Shown here: piece after piece, positions 1 through 5,664 of the stretch
How the letters are laid out: each line of letters starts with the position of its first letter
How positions within the stretch are numbered: position 1 is the stretch's first letter
The notes under the pieces: generated by a model
The model's input: the letters and a program-made list of their open reading frames with translations, nothing else
The model's database searches: none
Told to the model about the DNA's origin: nothing
Assembly (NCBI GenBank): GCA_013151705.1
Contig: JAADHT010000168.1
Span: 1 to 7,484, forward strand
Reading direction: 5' to 3'
DNA length: 7,484 bases
DNA from: Kiritimatiellota bacterium
GTDB lineage: Bacteria; Verrucomicrobiota; Lentisphaeria; Victivallales; JAADHT01
Position numbers and translations under genes: made by a program

Positions 1-207
1 TAAAATTACAAAATGTATTTTCGAGACTGAGCCATATCTTGTTTAAAATGAATATGTTAATTCTGATTTTTCAAATTTTCATGCAATATTCTGGTTAGAA
101 TTTTCGGTTTGAGCGCGTTGTCATCGTGAAGCGGAAACAGCGGGAATCACCAAGCCATCCACCATTCGTTTCCGTCTCTGATTGCTCCACCGCTCGTTGC
201 CAACTAA
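1..207. other. Non-coding AT-rich left flank
   Basis: No gene is supported here. The first ~110 bases are strongly AT-rich and stops close every + frame within about 100 bases; short open tails in two + frames (ending near 46 and 98) could be the 3' end of an upstream gene, but nothing identifies them. Minus-strand ATGs near 81 and 35 give only peptides of a few residues. There is a short inverted repeat AATTCT (59-64) / AGAATT (97-102). I see no convincing sigma-70 promoter for pdxJ, although weak TTGACT-like hexamers lie further right in the repeat tract. Confidence 0.5.
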
Positions 208-291
208 TTCTCTGTTTACTTTTCACTTTTCGCTATTGACTATTTTCTATTTACTGACTACTGTTCACTGTTCATTGACTACTGTTCACTG
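208..291. repeat. Degenerate tandem heptamer array, 12 units
   Basis: Reading in 7-base steps from 208 gives TTCTCTG, TTTACTT, TTCACTT, TTCGCTA, TTGACTA, TTTTCTA, TTTACTG, ACTACTG, TTCACTG, TTCATTG, ACTACTG, TTCACTG: twelve units with no slippage, consensus near TTCACTR. The right half holds a perfect 16-base direct repeat, TGACTACTGTTCACTG at 255-270 and 276-291, offset by 21 bases (three units). The array stops 9 bases before the AGGTG Shine-Dalgarno of pdxJ, so it lies in the promoter or leader region. Such short tandem degenerate heptamers are known in cyanobacteria and some other bacteria; the role is unknown. Confidence 0.8.
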
Positions 292-309
292 ATTTCAAAG
301 AGGTGTTTT

Positions 310-1029
310 ATGTTGAATCTGGGTGTTAATGTCGATCATGTCGCTACTTTGAGGGAAGCTAGAGGAGTTTCCTATCCTTTCCCCGGAGAGGCCGCCATTG
401 CTTGCGAAGAGGCTGGAGCGTGGGGGATCACAGCGCATTTGCGCGAGGATCGCAGGCATATAAACGACGAGGACATGTTGGAATTGGCGAGGACGGTCAA
501 ACGCCTGAACATGGAGATGGCGGCGACCGGGGAGATGGTCGCCATCGCCGAGAAACTCTTACCGCACAGCAGTTGCCTGGTTCCGGAGAAACGCGAGGAG
601 CTGACCACCGAGGGTGGACTCGACGTGCTTGGCAACAAAAAATGGATTGGAGAGTGCGTGTCCAGACTTCAATCCGGCGGTATAATCGTGAGTTTGTTCA
701 TCGATCCCGACGAGCGCCAGCTTGACGCCGCCGCCGAGCTGAAAGCCGAATACGTGGAACTCCACACCGGGGCGTACGCCAACGCTTCGGGCGGTGCGGC
801 GGACGTGGAACTCGGACGTTTGATCGCCGCCGCCGAGCATGCGCACGCGATAGGACTGAACGTCAATGCGGGACACGGTATCGAATACGTGAACATCAAA
901 GGCATACTCGAGATTCCGCATCTCAAGGAGCTTAACATCGGACACAGCATCGTCTCAAAGGCGGTGATGGTAGGGATGAAGGAAGCCGTTCGCCAAATGA
1001 TCAAGCTGATGAAACCATATTCGAAATAA
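310..1029 (+). CDS. pdxJ: Pyridoxine 5'-phosphate synthase PdxJ
   Basis: PdxJ condenses 3-amino-2-oxopropyl phosphate with 1-deoxy-D-xylulose 5-phosphate to give pyridoxine 5'-phosphate, the last ring-closing step of the DXP-dependent vitamin B6 pathway; it is a cytosolic TIM barrel. The 239-residue product has normal family length and the diagnostic blocks: GVNVDHVATLR (residues 5-15), AHLREDRRHI (42-51), MEMAAT with the catalytic-type glutamate E69, VPEKREELTTEGGLDV (91-106), ELHTGAYA (150-157), NAGHG with H189, and NIGHSI (209-214). The start is well placed: AGGTG at 301-305 lies 4 bases before the ATG. In many proteobacteria pdxJ precedes acpS; here the next gene is panC, another cofactor gene, 194 bases on and probably behind a terminator. 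Nothing is truncated. Identification is secure from family knowledge. Confidence 0.97.
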   Translation: MLNLGVNVDHVATLREARGVSYPFPGEAAIACEEAGAWGITAHLREDRRHINDEDMLELARTVKRLNMEMAATGEMVAIAEKLLPHSSCLVPEKREELTTEGGLDVLGNKKWIGECVSRLQSGGIIVSLFIDPDERQLDAAAELKAEYVELHTGAYANASGGAADVELGRLIAAAEHAHAIGLNVNAGHGIEYVNIKGILEIPHLKELNIGHSIVSKAVMVGMKEAVRQMIKLMKPYSK

Positions 1030-1107
1030 CCTCGAATGTTCAATCTTCAATTTCGAACTCCATTTAGTGGGGGGATTCCGTGTGGCTCGGGGCGCTTTAC
1101 CAAGTCG

Positions 1108-1133
1108 GTCGCTCCTTTCAGGGCGACATTTTT
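1108..1133 (+). terminator. Probable Rho-independent terminator after pdxJ
   Basis: GTCGCTC (1108-1114) pairs with GGGCGAC (1121-1127) as a 7-bp stem including one G-U pair, with a 6-base loop CTTTCA. One base later comes a run of five T (1129-1133). It lies 79 bases after the pdxJ stop and 90 bases before the panC start, so it would separate the two genes. The stem is short and the T-run modest, so I rate it as likely rather than certain. Confidence 0.45.
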
Positions 1134-1198
1134 CGCACCGGTTGCGCTGTAATTGAATGACGATCTGGAAGTCCCGCTCTATTAACGGAGAGGATGAG

Positions 1199-1222
1199 GA
1201 CTGAAAACCGGAGACTGAAGAC
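1199..1222. repeat. Short heptamer-repeat remnant in panC leader
   Basis: GACTGAA occurs at 1199-1205 and again at 1213-1219, exactly 14 bases apart, with AACCGGA between them and GACC after them. This reads as four consecutive heptamer-like units, the last incomplete. The middle unit carries the GGAGA (1210-1214) that serves as the panC ribosome-binding site, so the repeat and the translation signal overlap. It is too short to be sure it belongs to the same class as the 208-291 array. Confidence 0.4.
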
Positions 1223-1223
1223 C

Positions 1224-2060
1224 ATGGAAGTGTTTAAGACGATATGCGAGATCCGCGAATTTTCCATTGAGCGGAAAAAACGTGGAGAGAGGGTGGGATT
1301 CGTTCCGACCATGGGATTTCTGCACGAAGGACATTTGTCGCTTGTCGATGAAGCCCGTCGCCATGCGGATGTCGTCGTAGTGTCTATTTTCGTAAATCCA
1401 ACGCAGTTCGGGCCCAACGAGGATCTGGACGTCTACCCCAGGGATTTCGAGCGAGACGCGGAACTTTGCGAGTCCCGCGGGGTGGACGCGATATTCGCGC
1501 CGTCGGCGAATGAGATGTATCCGACCGTCAACACCACGTGGGTGGAGGAGACCAGTCTGACGAAAAGACTATGCGGAGCGGATAGACCGACGCATTTCCG
1601 CGGCGTGACTACGGTTGTTTCGAAACTTTTCAACGTTGTTTGCCCGGATGTCGCGGTTTTCGGCGAAAAAGACTACCAACAGGCGGCGGTCGTCAAAAAA
1701 ATGGTCGCCGACCTGAATTTCGGAGTGGAAATCATCGTGGCGCCAATTGTCCGAGAGTCCGATGGATTGGCGTTGAGTTCCAGGAACAAGTATCTTTCGG
1801 TGGAGGAACGCGGGAACGCGCTTGCGATACGCCAATCACTGCTTGACGCGAAATCCGCGGTCGCTGACGGCGAACGCGATTCCACGAAACTCGCGGACGC
1901 GGCTGTTTCGCGAATATCGCGGGCCGGAGGACGCGTCGACTACGTGGAGATTGCCGATCCGGATACTTTGGAGCCGTTGCTTGAAATCGGCGATGAAGCG
2001 GTAATGTTGATCGCCGCGTATTTCGGAGCGACTCGATTGATCGACAACGCGCGATTCTAG
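1224..2060 (+). CDS. panC: Pantothenate synthetase (pantoate-beta-alanine ligase) PanC
   Basis: PanC joins pantoate and beta-alanine with ATP, through a pantoyl-adenylate, to make pantothenate, the precursor of coenzyme A; it is cytosolic. The 278-residue product matches family length and shows the nucleotidyltransferase signatures in order: FVPTMGFLHEGH (26-37) with the HxGH motif H34-H37, VVSIFVNPTQFGPNEDLDVYPR-type block (51-73), LCGADRPTHFRGV (116-128), FGEKDYQQ (146-153) and RESDGLALSSRN (177-188, the KMSKS-equivalent region). I chose the ATG at 1224 because GGAGA (1210-1214) lies 9 bases upstream and the family begins close to this residue. The in-frame ATG at 1194 would add ten residues (MRTENRRLKT) made of the leader repeat, and its purine tract abuts the codon. 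panB and panD are not in the window. The gene contains two copies of CGCGANNNTCGCG. Confidence 0.96.
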   Translation: MEVFKTICEIREFSIERKKRGERVGFVPTMGFLHEGHLSLVDEARRHADVVVVSIFVNPTQFGPNEDLDVYPRDFERDAELCESRGVDAIFAPSANEMYPTVNTTWVEETSLTKRLCGADRPTHFRGVTTVVSKLFNVVCPDVAVFGEKDYQQAAVVKKMVADLNFGVEIIVAPIVRESDGLALSSRNKYLSVEERGNALAIRQSLLDAKSAVADGERDSTKLADAAVSRISRAGGRVDYVEIADPDTLEPLLEIGDEAVMLIAAYFGATRLIDNARF

Positions 2061-2115
2061 CGGTGACGTCGTTCACCTTGTCGCTCCGCGTCACAAGGTT
2101 CCCGAATCAAATGTT

Positions 2116-2137
2116 TCCTTCATCCTTGGATGAAAGA
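2116..2137. promoter_or_regulatory. Dyad symmetry, candidate operator
   Basis: TTCATCC (2119-2125) and GGATGAA (2128-2134) form a perfect 7+7 inverted repeat around TT; beyond one mismatched pair, two further bases on each side are complementary. The centre is about 58 bases upstream of the enolase-superfamily start, in the right place for a repressor or activator site. I could not find a good -10/-35 pair beside it, so the regulatory role is inferred from symmetry and position only. As RNA the 2-base loop would have to open, which favours a DNA-level role. Confidence 0.35.
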
Positions 2138-2184
2138 TCAATATTCGCCGCCGTTTGGCGCGCCAACTAAACCTGGAGAGCATT

Positions 2185-3447
2185 ATGAATGTGGCTAGTA
2201 GCGACAACAATTTCACCCGCGAGCCATTGTCTCAACCCTTTGGATTCAAAGGCGGGTATCTTTCGGAACTTTGGCAGAGCGAGGTGACTTTCGAGAGAGC
2301 TGGCGGGAAAAAGGTGTCGGGATTGGGCACTCAGAGCGTTTTGTGGTCGGATTCGTCTGTTTTCACCTCGAATACCGAGGCGGGCGGCAACTCCATGATG
2401 TTTCTCGCCACCGTCTACGGCGCGAAACTCGCGGCCGACACGGATTGGGAGAATCCAATCGAGCTTCTCGATGAAATTTTACCGGAAGTGTATGAATACG
2501 CAAAAAAAGTGACTATGAACGATAAGTTGAGATTGACTTTCGCTTTGAACGCGTTGGTGGCGCTTGATAACGCCGCATGGCTCCACTATTCCGCGGAAAA
2601 AGGGGTCGATTCATTCGACGATATGATTCCGAACGATTGCAAACCCGCCCTTTCCAGCCGTCATGGAGCTTTGGCGGCGATTCCCCTGATAAGCTACAAT
2701 GTCTCAAAAAAGAAGATCGCCGGTATTTTGGACGACGGATTTTTTTTCCTGAAGATAAAAATAGGATCCGATCCGGATGGCGACGGCGACAGGGAGAAAA
2801 TGCTGCGATGGGACATGGCTCGCCTTTCCGAGATTCACGAGATGGTCGGAACCAAGTCCACTCCGCACACTGAAACGGGAAATATCCCATACTATCTGGA
2901 CGCCAATGGAAGATACGACACGAAGGAGCGGCTGCTGCGTTTTCTGGACCACGCCGAGAAAATCGGGGCGTTGGAGAGAATAGCGCTTTTGGAGGAGCCG
3001 TTTCCGGAGGAGATGGAGATCGACGTATCTGACATTCCCGCGAGACTCGCGGCCGACGAGAGCGCGCATTCCGCGGACGACGCGGAGAAACGCATGCAGA
3101 TGGGGTATGGCGCCATCGCTCTGAAACCGATCGCTAAAACGACGAGCATGAGCTTGAAAATCGCGAAACTCGCGGCCGAAAAGAATGTCCCGTGCTTTTG
3201 CGCCGATCTCACTGTGAACCCGATCCTTGTGGATTGGAACAAGAACTTCGCCGCGAGACTCGCGCCGCTGCCAGGAATGAAGATAGGCGTTATGGAGACG
3301 AACGGGCATCAAAACTACAAGAACTGGGACGCGATGATGGCGGCTCATCCCTGCGCCGGAGCCGATTGGCTGAAGATGGAAGAAGGCGTGTTCACTCTCA
3401 CGGATGATTTCTACGATAAGAGCGGTGGAATTTTTTCAACAGCATGA
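2185..3447 (+). CDS. Enolase-superfamily enzyme (epimerase/muconate cycloisomerase-like)
   Basis: This is a 420-residue member of the enolase superfamily, mandelate racemase/muconate-lactonizing branch. Such enzymes abstract a proton alpha to a carboxylate using Mg2+. The barrel shows the superfamily residues: KIK (K190, K192) as the second-strand KxK base, metal ligands D239 (LDANGR), E270 (LEEPF) and D291 (AADES), and K314 (ALKP) as the opposite-face base. A lysine on both faces is the arrangement of dipeptide epimerases, muconate cycloisomerases and o-succinylbenzoate synthases, not of mandelate racemase, which uses histidine. Residues 1 to about 165 form the capping domain that sets specificity, so the substrate cannot be read from sequence. 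There is no signal peptide. I chose ATG 2185 because GGAGAG (2175-2180) lies 4 bases upstream; a TTG at 2155 would add ten residues with no such site. The neighbours give no substrate clue. The gene contains four of the nine CGCGANNNTCGCG copies. Confidence 0.85.
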   Translation: MNVASSDNNFTREPLSQPFGFKGGYLSELWQSEVTFERAGGKKVSGLGTQSVLWSDSSVFTSNTEAGGNSMMFLATVYGAKLAADTDWENPIELLDEILPEVYEYAKKVTMNDKLRLTFALNALVALDNAAWLHYSAEKGVDSFDDMIPNDCKPALSSRHGALAAIPLISYNVSKKKIAGILDDGFFFLKIKIGSDPDGDGDREKMLRWDMARLSEIHEMVGTKSTPHTETGNIPYYLDANGRYDTKERLLRFLDHAEKIGALERIALLEEPFPEEMEIDVSDIPARLAADESAHSADDAEKRMQMGYGAIALKPIAKTTSMSLKIAKLAAEKNVPCFCADLTVNPILVDWNKNFAARLAPLPGMKIGVMETNGHQNYKNWDAMMAAHPCAGADWLKMEEGVFTLTDDFYDKSGGIFSTA

Positions 3448-3480
3448 TTCGTAGGCTCCAGACCAACTCGTTTCAGGCGC

Positions 3481-3643
3481 AACCGTTAAGCTTAGGCTCC
3501 GTCGACCATGCGTCGGTGGAGACAGTGATTAAGATTTGAATCTGGAATGTCGCAAGCACTCCCCCATCCCACACAGGGATTTTAATTATCGCTTCCACCG
3601 ACTCAAGGTCGGTGGGAAGCCGGAAACACAAAGTTTAACGGTT
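3481..3643. ncRNA. Large fold-back element: candidate structured RNA or REP/MITE-like repeat
   Basis: The ends AACCGTTAAGCTT (3481-3493) and AAGTTTAACGGTT (3631-3643) are complementary over 13 bp with one G-U pair. Inside lie a 10-bp hairpin at 3497-3521 (CTCCGTCGAC, loop CATGC, GTCGGTGGAG), a 5-bp hairpin at 3566-3580 (ATCCC, loop ACACA, GGGAT) and a 12-bp hairpin with one bulged G at 3591-3620 (GCTTCCACCGAC, loop TCAAG). Together these make a closed multi-branch fold in an otherwise gene-free 367-nt gap. No coding sequence, T-rich terminator, T-box, tmRNA, SRP or 6S signature is recognisable. It could be an independent RNA, a 3'-UTR structure of the enolase-superfamily transcript, or a non-autonomous repeat with 13-bp terminal inverted repeats; I see no target-site duplication. 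The strand is undetermined because stems form on both. Confidence 0.5.
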
Positions 3644-3704
3644 ACCATTCGGACGGCAAAATACGCTGAAACTCTGAAAAAAACGCAACTTTGACGAAAA
3701 TTCA

Positions 3705-3733
3705 TTGGCATGCGCAAATTGTCATGCTATACT
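3705..3733 (+). promoter_or_regulatory. Sigma-70 promoter with extended -10
   Basis: TTGGCA (3705-3710) is followed by a 17-base spacer and TATACT (3728-3733), with TG one base before the -10 (TGC-TATACT), an extended -10. Each hexamer differs from consensus at one or two positions and the spacing is ideal, making this the best promoter in the window. Transcription would start near 3740, giving a leader of about 75 nt for the metallophosphoesterase gene. The upstream fold-back element ends 62 bases before the -35 and so is outside the transcript. Confidence 0.7.
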
Positions 3734-3814
3734 TCGAGTCCCGTCGATTGAATTGTTTATATGGACGGATTCGCCGCTTTTTTGAAATCAAATGATAGGT
3801 GTAGGTGAAGTTAT

Positions 3815-4612
3815 ATGAAATATGCTGTGATCAGCGACATACACGCGAATTTGGAAGCGCTGACGGTAGTGCTTGACAAATGCAAAGAGGCGAATGTCGA
3901 AAAATATATTTGTCTCGGAGACATCGTCGGCTACAACGCGAATCCATCCGAATGCATGGAACTGGTTAGAAATTTGGATTTGGTCGCATGCGTGAAGGGG
4001 AACCATGACGAATACGCGTCTTGCGACGACGAGGAAATGCTGGGATTCAATCCGCATGCGAAACAGGCTGTCCTGTGGACCAAAGCGCATCTTACGGAAG
4101 AACAAAGGAGCTGGCTCTCCAAGCTCCCAATGAAAAAGACGGTGCGCGGCTCCAACATCTCGATTGTCCACGCCACTTTGGACTCTCCCGACGCCTGGGG
4201 ATACATTTTCGACACCCATCACGCCACAGACAACTTTTCCTATCAGTTCACGCAGCTTTGCTTCTGCGGCCATTCACACGTTCCGATAGCCTTTTTCAAG
4301 AAACCGCTGACGATGGGACGCGAAAATCCAGTTCAAGAGATCGATTCTTGGCGCACGCCGGCAGGCCCCCCGGAGGAATTGCCCGATCATATGAATATTG
4401 AAATGGAGAAAGGCTGGAAATATCTCATCAACGTAGGCAGCGTGGGGCAAGCCAGGAATAAAGATCCGGTCGCTTCCTTCGTCATATACGATTCGGATTT
4501 GGGAATCGTGACGCGCCACCGTCTGCAATATGATATAGAGTCCACGCAGAAGAAAATCATCGAAGCGGGACTCCCCGAGAGGCTGGCTCTCAGACTTCAA
4601 CGCGGCAACTAG
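3815..4612 (+). CDS. Calcineurin-like metallophosphoesterase
   Basis: This 265-residue cytosolic protein is a binuclear-metal phosphoesterase of the small bacterial/archaeal Metallophos_2 type, which hydrolyses phosphomonoesters or phosphodiesters. All five metal/catalytic blocks are present: SDIHAN (D8, H10), LGDIVGY (D36), GNHDE (N63, H64, D65), VHA (H119) and GHSH (H153, H155). An INVGSVGQ segment (205-212), usual in this subfamily, follows. The stretch between about residues 160 and 200 is an insert-like segment before the last strand. Substrate is unknown: YfcE-like phosphodiesterases and Ap4A-type or protein phosphatases share these motifs. AGGTGA (3803-3808) lies 6 bases before the ATG, and a good extended -10 promoter lies upstream. 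The stop is 1 base from the next start, so the two are very likely co-transcribed. Confidence 0.9.
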   Translation: MKYAVISDIHANLEALTVVLDKCKEANVEKYICLGDIVGYNANPSECMELVRNLDLVACVKGNHDEYASCDDEEMLGFNPHAKQAVLWTKAHLTEEQRSWLSKLPMKKTVRGSNISIVHATLDSPDAWGYIFDTHHATDNFSYQFTQLCFCGHSHVPIAFFKKPLTMGRENPVQEIDSWRTPAGPPEELPDHMNIEMEKGWKYLINVGSVGQARNKDPVASFVIYDSDLGIVTRHRLQYDIESTQKKIIEAGLPERLALRLQRGN

Positions 4613-4613
4613 G

Positions 4614-5531
4614 ATGCATTCCATTTGTAAAACAAACGTGTCAAACGTTTCGAAGGGAGTCTTTTTGGCGCTCGCTTTTCTCCTACCGCTTCTTTCATGC
4701 GTGAAAGCGCGTGCGCAACTCGCCATTTCGATGGTTCTCAACAGAAAAGGGTATGTGCGCTACGAGCGTGTTGTGGCAAAAGTCGGGTTCAGGAATTATT
4801 CCGGGCGCACACTCGCGTTTGGAAATACCAAAGAACTCCGCGGCTCCATCCGCTTTGTTGTAATTGGCCCTAACGGGCGGCGGGTTAAATTGAAAAAAGG
4901 CGATTTCAATTATCTAGCGGGAAAAATCATCAAACCAGGCGCCACCGGAGAAATCATCGTTCGGATTTCAGACATGTATAATCTTTCCAGACCGGGTTCG
5001 TATTCACTTCACGCCGTTATTTCGCATCCGACTCTACCCTCAAGCTACAAATCCAATGAAACTTATCTTTCCGTGTTCAACGGGATTGTCGTCTGGAAAC
5101 GACTCGTGGGAGTGCCAGATGTTTTGAACGAACATTCCGGGGAGAAGGTGAAAACACGCCTTGTGAAAATACTAAACTTCTACGACGGTGTAAAAAAACT
5201 TTACGCGTTGAAAATCGAAGACGATAAATACGTCTACGGGGTACGCCGTCTTCAGGAGGATGTCGACAGCTCAATGCCCGAAGTGGAGATAGACGGGCTA
5301 AGCAAAGTGCATATATTCATTCAGATAAGCGCGAAAGTGTTCACGTATCACGTGTATGACCTCAAATGCAATTTGATCACTTTCGAACGCTACAGAAAAG
5401 ACGATAATGGTAATCCACGCATGGTGCGCGACAAGGATTCGGGAACAATCTCGATTTTCGGCGGAGAAAGGGCTGTGAAAGGCCGGGATTTCACAGAAGA
5501 GAATCCGGACCCGATTTTCACCGAGGAGTGA
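4614..5531 (+). CDS. Secreted protein of unknown function
   Basis: The 305-residue product has a clear export signal: lysine at 14, a hydrophobic core GVFLALAFLLPLLS (15-28), and an A-x-A site ARA-Q with likely cleavage after A34. Cys29 within LLSC is a weak lipobox-like alternative, so a lipoprotein is possible. The mature part looks like a beta-rich domain: LNRKGYVRYERVVAKVGFRN (42-61) resembles the start of an immunoglobulin-like or macroglobulin-type fold, and PGATGEI plus PGSYSLHAVISHPTLP fit the same. The C-terminal half has repeated aromatic/charged strands and no catalytic motif I recognise. I recall similar hypothetical proteins from Lentisphaerota and Verrucomicrobia but cannot name a family. 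The start lies 1 base after the metallophosphoesterase stop and has only a weak AGG abutting it, suggesting translational coupling. An acidic tail ends the protein. Confidence 0.8.
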   Translation: MHSICKTNVSNVSKGVFLALAFLLPLLSCVKARAQLAISMVLNRKGYVRYERVVAKVGFRNYSGRTLAFGNTKELRGSIRFVVIGPNGRRVKLKKGDFNYLAGKIIKPGATGEIIVRISDMYNLSRPGSYSLHAVISHPTLPSSYKSNETYLSVFNGIVVWKRLVGVPDVLNEHSGEKVKTRLVKILNFYDGVKKLYALKIEDDKYVYGVRRLQEDVDSSMPEVEIDGLSKVHIFIQISAKVFTYHVYDLKCNLITFERYRKDDNGNPRMVRDKDSGTISIFGGERAVKGRDFTEENPDPIFTEE

Positions 5532-5559
5532 GCGTCCCAATCAAGAGGCGTATGCTCAA

Positions 5560-5581
5560 TCAAATCTTGTATTTGAGTTTT
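5560..5581 (+). terminator. Weak terminator-like hairpin
   Basis: TCAAAT (5560-5565) pairs with ATTTGA (5571-5576) around loop CTTGT, followed by G and four T (5578-5581). The stem is only 6 bp and AT-rich, so stability is low. Position, 28 bases after the secreted-protein stop and about 85 bases before lysS, suits an operon end, but read-through into lysS is equally possible. Confidence 0.25.
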
Positions 5582-5664
5582 CCGCATCCCATCTTCCTTT
5601 ACAAAGCGTATTCGCGCTAACATTGGTAAAGTTATTTGAAATGAAATTGAAACAGGAACATGAA

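Noticed and set aside
1194..1223. Longer PanC starting at ATG 1194
   Set aside because: The extra ten residues derive from leader repeat sequence, the purine tract abuts the codon, and the ATG at 1224 has a well-spaced GGAGA and fits the family start.
2063..2099. Hairpins after panC (GTGACG/CGTCAC and ACCTTGT/ACAAGGT) as a terminator
   Set aside because: The two stems overlap and compete, each is only 6-7 bp, and no T-run follows either.
2155..2166. 12-base perfect palindrome TTGGCGCGCCAA just before the enolase-superfamily ribosome site
   Set aside because: About two perfect 12-base palindromes are expected by chance in a window this size, and nothing else supports a function.
2704..3348. 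214-codon minus-strand frame inside the enolase-superfamily gene
   Set aside because: It is antisense to conserved catalytic motifs of the real gene and has no family resemblance; codon bias of the + gene explains the open frame.
3591..3630. Hairpin 3591-3620 as a simple terminator for the enolase-superfamily gene
   Set aside because: The stem is strong but is followed by CGGAAACACA rather than a T-run, and it belongs to a larger closed fold.
3485..3639. Integron attC-like core sites GTTAAGC (3485-3491) and GTTTAAC (3633-3639)
   Set aside because: Both match the degenerate core consensus, but their order (GTTRRRY first, RYYYAAC last) is opposite to an attC site on either strand, and no integrase or cassette gene is present.
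5623..5664. Longer LysRS starting at TTG 5623 or ATG 5641
   Set aside because: Neither has a ribosome-binding site; AGGA at 5654-5657 fits the ATG at 5665 and the resulting length is normal.
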